Source: an uncultured Clostridia bacterium (GTDB lineage Bacteria; Bacillota_A; Clostridia; Oscillospirales; Oscillospiraceae). Taken from it: DNA of 8,116 bases. Shown one piece after another: positions 4,551 to 8,116 of this stretch. Under the pieces are notes generated by a model that was not told the DNA's origin, did not search any database, and saw only the letters and a list, made by a program, of their open reading frames with translations. Within the stretch, counting starts at the first letter, position 1. Each line of letters opens with the position of its first letter. Both the position numbers and the translations under genes were made by a program. The DNA lies in NCBI GenBank assembly GCA_946408145.1, contig CAMJQX010000064.1:1-8116 (forward strand). The letters are read 5' to 3'.

Positions 4551-6146
4551 ATGCTTTCTCAACTGCTCAAACGCGCGGAGGCCGGCGAGCCGCTCTGGCT
4601 GCCGGAGCTGCGCGCGGCCTTTGCCGCCGATCCCGGCGCCTCGCCGCTGATCCTGCGCCTGATTTGCCCGGACGGCGCGCCGCGGGACTACGCGCTCCCC
4701 CTCCCCGCATGGGAGAACGCGGCGGAAAAGGACTTCCTGCGCGGCTATCTCTGCGCCCATGTGTACAATCTGCTCTCCGCCTTCAGCGGGCGGGAGATCC
4801 GCTTCTTCTGCGACGGCGCGGCCGCCGCGCTTGCGGAAGAGATCCCGCCCCGCTTCGCGCGGCCGGACGGACTTGGTAAGGTGCGGAACATCGCCCGGCG
4901 CATCTGCGGGGAACTGCGCTTCTCCGTCGTTCCGATGGCGGATTACGCGCCGGCAGCCGGGCCGGATCGCCCTGCGGAGACCGATCTGCCCGCCGCGCTG
5001 CGGCATCTCATCGGCGAGGCCGAACACGGCGGCATCGTCGGCCTCGACGTCGGCGGCAGCGACATCAAGCTCGCCGCCGCGCTGGACGGGCGGCTGCTGT
5101 ACACGGAGGAGTACGACTGGAACCCCGCGGCGAGCCCCACGGCCGAGGAGATCACGCAGCCGATGCTCGATCTGCTGCGTGCCGCGCGCTCGCGCATCGA
5201 GGCCGCCGGCGGGCAGCTCGACGCCGTGGGCCTGAGCTTCCCCGACATCGTGATCCGCGGCCGCATCGTCGGCGGTGAGACGCCCAAGACGAAGGGCATG
5301 CGCGAAAACCCCGCGCTGGACTATGAGACGGAGTTTGCCAAAGTCCGGGAGCTCAGGCGGGACATCCTCGCCCTCTGCGCGCCGGGCGGGCGCTGCCGCA
5401 TCTGCAACGACGGCAGTATGGCGGCCTTCACCGCCGCGGCCGAGCTCGCCGCGGGCGGAGAGGACGCCGCCATCCGCGGCGGCGTGATCGCCCATTCGCT
5501 GGGCACCGACCTCGGCACCGGCTGGCTCCTGCCCGACGGCTCGATCCCGCCGATCCCGCTGGAGATGTACGATCTGCTGCTCGATCTGGGCAGCTTCCCC
5601 GCGGCCGCGCTGCCGCCGGAGGATCTGCGCAGCTGCCGCAACGAGAACTCCGGCCTGCCGGGCCTGCGCCGCTGTCTCGGGCAGGCGGCGGCCTACCGTC
5701 TGGCCTGGGCCCTGGCGCCGGACATGCTGGCGGACTATGCGCGGGAGGCGGACGGGCTGCTCTCCATCCCGACCGCGCCGGAGGACCTGCGCAAGCCCGC
5801 CCTCGCCCACCTGATGGCGCTGGCCGAGGCGGGGAGAGCCGAGGCGGAGGAGATCTTCCGGCAGATCGGCCGGAACCTCTCGGTCGTGGCGCGGGAGATG
5901 GACTGGATCTTCGGCGCGACGCCGCGCGTGCGCTTCCTCTTCGGGCGCTTCGTCAAGTCCCGGCGCTGCTTTGCGCTGCTGTGCGAGGGCTTTGACGAGG
6001 CCGGCACCGGCATCCGCCTCGAGGCGGCGGACGAGGAGCTGGCCAACAGCCCGCTCATGCGGCAGCTCGCCGCGCGTGAGGACGTGAGTGTGGCCCAGTT
6101 CGGGCAGGCCGTCGGCGCGCTGTATTTCGCGCTCTCAGCGGAGTAA
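4551..6146 (+). CDS. ROK-like ASKHA-fold sugar kinase family protein
   Basis: A 531-residue cytoplasmic protein. From residue 161 it shows the landmarks of the actin-like ATPase/sugar kinase fold used by ROK proteins: phosphate loop 1 G-L-D-V-G-G-S-D-I-K (164-173), A-V-G-L-S-F-P-D (225-232), N-D-G-S with the likely catalytic Asp at 287, and phosphate loop 2 G-T-D-L-G-T-G (318-324). These would bind ATP and a sugar or similar substrate. The zinc site typical of true ROK glucokinases (C-x-C-G-x-x-G-C) is absent. An N-terminal region of about 160 residues that I cannot assign precedes the fold, and the protein is longer than the usual ~300-residue ROK kinase. Substrate unknown; a regulatory rather than metabolic role is possible. 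The ATG at 4551 was chosen for GGAGG seven bases upstream; the frame also opens 13 codons earlier, without such a site. It is a single-gene unit between its own promoter and terminator. Confidence 0.78.
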   Translation: MLSQLLKRAEAGEPLWLPELRAAFAADPGASPLILRLICPDGAPRDYALPLPAWENAAEKDFLRGYLCAHVYNLLSAFSGREIRFFCDGAAAALAEEIPPRFARPDGLGKVRNIARRICGELRFSVVPMADYAPAAGPDRPAETDLPAALRHLIGEAEHGGIVGLDVGGSDIKLAAALDGRLLYTEEYDWNPAASPTAEEITQPMLDLLRAARSRIEAAGGQLDAVGLSFPDIVIRGRIVGGETPKTKGMRENPALDYETEFAKVRELRRDILALCAPGGRCRICNDGSMAAFTAAAELAAGGEDAAIRGGVIAHSLGTDLGTGWLLPDGSIPPIPLEMYDLLLDLGSFPAAALPPEDLRSCRNENSGLPGLRRCLGQAAAYRLAWALAPDMLADYAREADGLLSIPTAPEDLRKPALAHLMALAEAGRAEAEEIFRQIGRNLSVVAREMDWIFGATPRVRFLFGRFVKSRRCFALLCEGFDEAGTGIRLEAADEELANSPLMRQLAAREDVSVAQFGQAVGALYFALSAE

Positions 6147-6160
6147 AAGATACACAAGCG

Positions 6161-6198
6161 AAAACAGGCTGACGCACAGAACCGTCAGCCTGTTTTTT
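6161..6198. terminator. bidirectional intrinsic terminator after the ROK-like gene
   Basis: AAAACAGGCTGACG (6161-6174) pairs perfectly with CGTCAGCCTGTTTT (6183-6196) around an eight-base loop, with T to 6198 on the plus side and TTTT on the minus side. It ends the ROK-like gene (stop 6146) and the convergent small lipoprotein gene (stop 6214). Confidence 0.92.
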
Positions 6199-6213
6199 CT
6201 TTTCCGAAGTCGC

Positions 6214-6342
6214 TCACTCGAACTCGACCACGGCGACCTGCTGGTACTCCTCGGGGATGGGCTTTTCCGCGCCCGTGCAGCCCGTCAGCAGCAGGAGCGC
6301 CGCCAGGATCCCGGCCAGAAGGGCCTGTTGGATTCTCTTCAT
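6214..6342 (-). CDS. small 42-residue lipoprotein
   Basis: The minus-strand frame from ATG 6342 encodes a lysine/arginine-led signal peptide (M-K-R-I), a hydrophobic core rich in Leu and Ala, and a lipobox L-L-T-G-C with the lipidated Cys at residue 22. The mature part is only 21 residues, T-G-A-E-K-P-I-P then E-E-Y-Q-Q-V-A-V-V-E-F-E. AAGGA lies about eight bases before the ATG; a second ATG two codons upstream is too close to it. The product should be anchored to the outer face of the cytoplasmic membrane. It follows the beta-helix gene by 51 bases on the same strand with no terminator between and shares the terminator at 6161-6198, so the two are probably co-transcribed. Function unknown. 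It is either a true short lipoprotein or the shortened end of a larger one. Confidence 0.75.
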   Translation of the reverse strand: MKRIQQALLAGILAALLLLTGCTGAEKPIPEEYQQVAVVEFE

Positions 6343-6393
6343 GATCATCTTCCTTTCTTTCCGGGATCCCGGCGATCCGGTCGGCGTCTGTTA

Positions 6394-8116
6394 TCAGAAA
6401 ACGTTGAGGCCTTCCCGCAGCGTCTGACCGTTCCAGGTCACGTTCAGGGAATTGTACACGTTGACGCTGTTGGACGGGCAGTCATGGATGCTGCAGTTGT
6501 CAAAGCTCACGCCGTAGCAGTCCCAGATGATGGCGCCCTCGCCGGAGCACTCGTACATCTCCGTGTCCTCCACGGTCAGGCCCTGGCAGCTGGTGGCATA
6601 GACCGCGTTCACGCCGCAGCCGAAGAGGCCGCAGCCGCGGACCAGGATCTCGCCGCAGCGGTAGAATTCCAGCACGTCGCCCGCGCAGGAGCCCGGCGCC
6701 TCTTTCAGATGGCCGGCGGTCAGGTCCTCGACGGAGATGTTGCTGCAGTCCTCGAAATACAGTACGTCCGCGTAGCGCGGCACGACCTGCAGGGTGGTTT
6801 TGTCCTTGCCCTGACCGATGATGTGCAGGTTCTGCACGCCGCTGATCACCAGGCCCGGGCCGTCATAGTCGTCGCGCCAGTAGTAGGAGGTGCCGCCGTA
6901 GCCGCCGTAGTTGGAGGCGGTTGAGAAGTCGATCAGCTCCGCGTCGACATAGATCGTGGTGTTGCTGCCGATGGCGGCGAGGAAGTCGTCCACATTGTCC
7001 ACGTGGTAGGCGGTCTCGCCGAACTCGTTCACCTCGCCCTCGGGCGGGGCGGCCTCGGGCTGCTGCGGGCCGCTGTAGACGTCCAGATAGTCCGCGCGCT
7101 CCATGGCCTCGAGGTCCTCCAGCGCAAGCTCCCGGCCTTCGCCGTCGACCACGGTGCCGGCGGACTCGCCGTCGTAGTTGAAGTACATGCCCATGCCCAG
7201 GAATTCGTTGTTTTCAAAGGAACAGGCGTCGATCACGGGGCTCGCGCCGGTGATCTGGAAGGCGCCGCCGGTGGCATGGATGAACTTGCTGCCGTCGGCG
7301 CGGGTGATGGGATAGCTCTTCTCGGAGATCGTGTTGTCGTGCACATAACAGCCGCGCATCTGCACCCCCAGGGAGCTGGAGCTGTGCAGCAGGATCTCGG
7401 CCTTGTTGCCGCTGATCTCGGTGTTGAAGATCACAAAGCCCGTGCTGGTCTGGACATTGAACAGGTTATAGGCGCCGCTGTCGCCCTTCAGGCCGCAGTC
7501 CAGGACCTTGCCGCCGAGGAAGCGCACGTCGTAGGAGCCGTAGGCATCCATCGCGCCGTTGGTGCACTCGCGGATGATCGTGCTCGTCGCAGTGACGCCG
7601 CTGCAGTTCATGGCGGAGATGCCCAGCGTGCCGCAGCCGTAGAGATCGCAGCCGCTGACGTACATGTCCTCGCAGTTGAGGAAGTACAGCACGCCGCCCG
7701 CGCAGAAGCCCGGCGCGGTGGTGTGGCCCGCGGTGAGGGAGACGATGTTCACGTTCGAGCACCAGTCGAAGGCCATGACGTTCGCGTAGCGCGGCTCGGT
7801 GACGACGCTGCTCTGCTTGTCGTGGCCGACGATGTACAGGTTGTGCACGTCGCTGATGTGGAGCTCGTATCCGTCGCCGCAGTTCTGCCAGGAGAGATAC
7901 TCGGTGCGGTACTCGCTGCCGTAGCCCGCGGCCTTGGTGAGATTATACTCGCCGTCGGTCAGCTGGATCACGCGGTCGCTGCCGATGGCGGCGAGCAGCT
8001 CGTCCACATCATGTACGACGATCTTCTCCTCCGGGATGTTCTCGCCGAAGACCTCGGTGACGTCTCCGCCGTCGTCGGGCATCGGCGTGGGCGGCACGTC
8101 GGAGGCGGGAGCCTCC
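6394..8116 (-). CDS. secreted right-handed beta-helix repeat protein, two homologous halves (5' partial)
   Basis: The frame is open to the window edge, so the start and signal peptide lie outside; 573 residues are visible. It starts with a linker rich in Pro, Asp and Glu (about residues 1-30), as usual after a lipoprotein or secretion signal. Two homologous beta-helix regions follow, about 33-215 and 367-545. Each begins D-(E/D)-(L/F)-L-A-A-I-G-S and contains P-R-Y-A, L-T-A-G-H, A-P-G-x-C-A-G-x-V-L and G-C-x-L-x-G-C-G. Short coils with regularly placed Asn, Cys and Gly are typical of pectate-lyase-like beta-helices. The first half carries extra coils (215-340) and a second acidic Pro-rich linker (about 344-366). 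No catalytic residues can be assigned; glycan binding, adhesion or carbohydrate lysis are family possibilities. It ends in tandem stops TGA-TAA. The GTG at 8097 is not the real start: the linker continues upstream of it and no ribosome binding site is seen. Confidence 0.85.
   Translation of the reverse strand, partial: EAPASDVPPTPMPDDGGDVTEVFGENIPEEKIVVHDVDELLAAIGSDRVIQLTDGEYNLTKAAGYGSEYRTEYLSWQNCGDGYELHISDVHNLYIVGHDKQSSVVTEPRYANVMAFDWCSNVNIVSLTAGHTTAPGFCAGGVLYFLNCEDMYVSGCDLYGCGTLGISAMNCSGVTATSTIIRECTNGAMDAYGSYDVRFLGGKVLDCGLKGDSGAYNLFNVQTSTGFVIFNTEISGNKAEILLHSSSSLGVQMRGCYVHDNTISEKSYPITRADGSKFIHATGGAFQITGASPVIDACSFENNEFLGMGMYFNYDGESAGTVVDGEGRELALEDLEAMERADYLDVYSGPQQPEAAPPEGEVNEFGETAYHVDNVDDFLAAIGSNTTIYVDAELIDFSTASNYGGYGGTSYYWRDDYDGPGLVISGVQNLHIIGQGKDKTTLQVVPRYADVLYFEDCSNISVEDLTAGHLKEAPGSCAGDVLEFYRCGEILVRGCGLFGCGVNAVYATSCQGLTVEDTEMYECSGEGAIIWDCYGVSFDNCSIHDCPSNSVNVYNSLNVTWNGQTLREGLNVF

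Noticed and set aside
4482..5810. A 442-codon minus-strand open frame opposite the ROK-like gene
   Set aside because: Shadow frame: Arg/Gly/Gln-rich composition and no start signals, while the opposite strand has conserved kinase-fold motifs.
6361..6372. Perfect 12-bp palindrome CCGGGATCCCGG
   Set aside because: No loop for a hairpin and no second copy in the same spacer; likely chance in GC-rich DNA, although a protein site cannot be excluded.
1..8116. CRISPR array, tRNA, rRNA, riboswitch or complete transposase
   Set aside because: No regularly spaced repeats, no cloverleaf-type or conserved rRNA sequence, no recognisable riboswitch core, and no transposase motif were seen on either strand.

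Overview
The window looks like a GC-rich chromosomal segment of a Clostridia-type Firmicute, probably a gut Oscillospiraceae or a relative. The reasons are strong AGGAGG-type ribosome binding sites, sigma-A type promoters with extended -10 elements, a DivIVA-like coiled-coil protein with the KKKYYNA motif, and high GC at wobble positions. This placement is inference; no rRNA or tRNA gene is present to fix the taxon.

Left part (1-2200, all minus strand): a MATE-family multidrug/cation antiporter (739-2079, GTG start) is followed by a TetR-family regulator (17-562). The TetR stop is separated by one base from the start of a further minus-strand gene, of which only five codons are inside the window. 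MATE has a readable promoter. An 18-bp inverted repeat touches its -35 box and is a good operator candidate for the TetR protein. Between MATE and tetR lies a 164-bp imperfect palindrome that looks like a small non-autonomous mobile element (MITE-like). It supplies the last five codons and the stop of the MATE gene.

Middle part (2200-3810): a scarred region of gene remnants and hairpins. It holds about 30 C-terminal residues of a MOFRL-type glycerate kinase (minus), an orphan plus-strand terminator-like hairpin, two more hairpins, a strong terminator, a LacI-type regulator without its DNA-binding domain (minus), and the last ~85 residues of an Nramp-like metal transporter (plus). The LacI and Nramp fragments are cut at the same point near 3475, so a rearrangement, or an assembly join, lies there.

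Right part (3829-8116): an intact DivIVA-like gene (minus) and an intact ROK-like sugar-kinase-fold protein (plus) diverge from back-to-back promoters. The ROK-like gene converges, over a perfect bidirectional terminator, on a 42-residue lipoprotein gene. That gene lies 51 bases downstream of a large secreted beta-helix protein made of two homologous halves, whose 5' end runs off the window. The lipoprotein and beta-helix genes are probably one transcription unit for the cell envelope.

I see no CRISPR array, no complete transposase, and no RNA gene of a known class. The most unusual items are the palindromic element at the end of the MATE gene, the double-truncated LacI/Nramp junction, and the hairpin-rich gene-free stretch 2313-2627.
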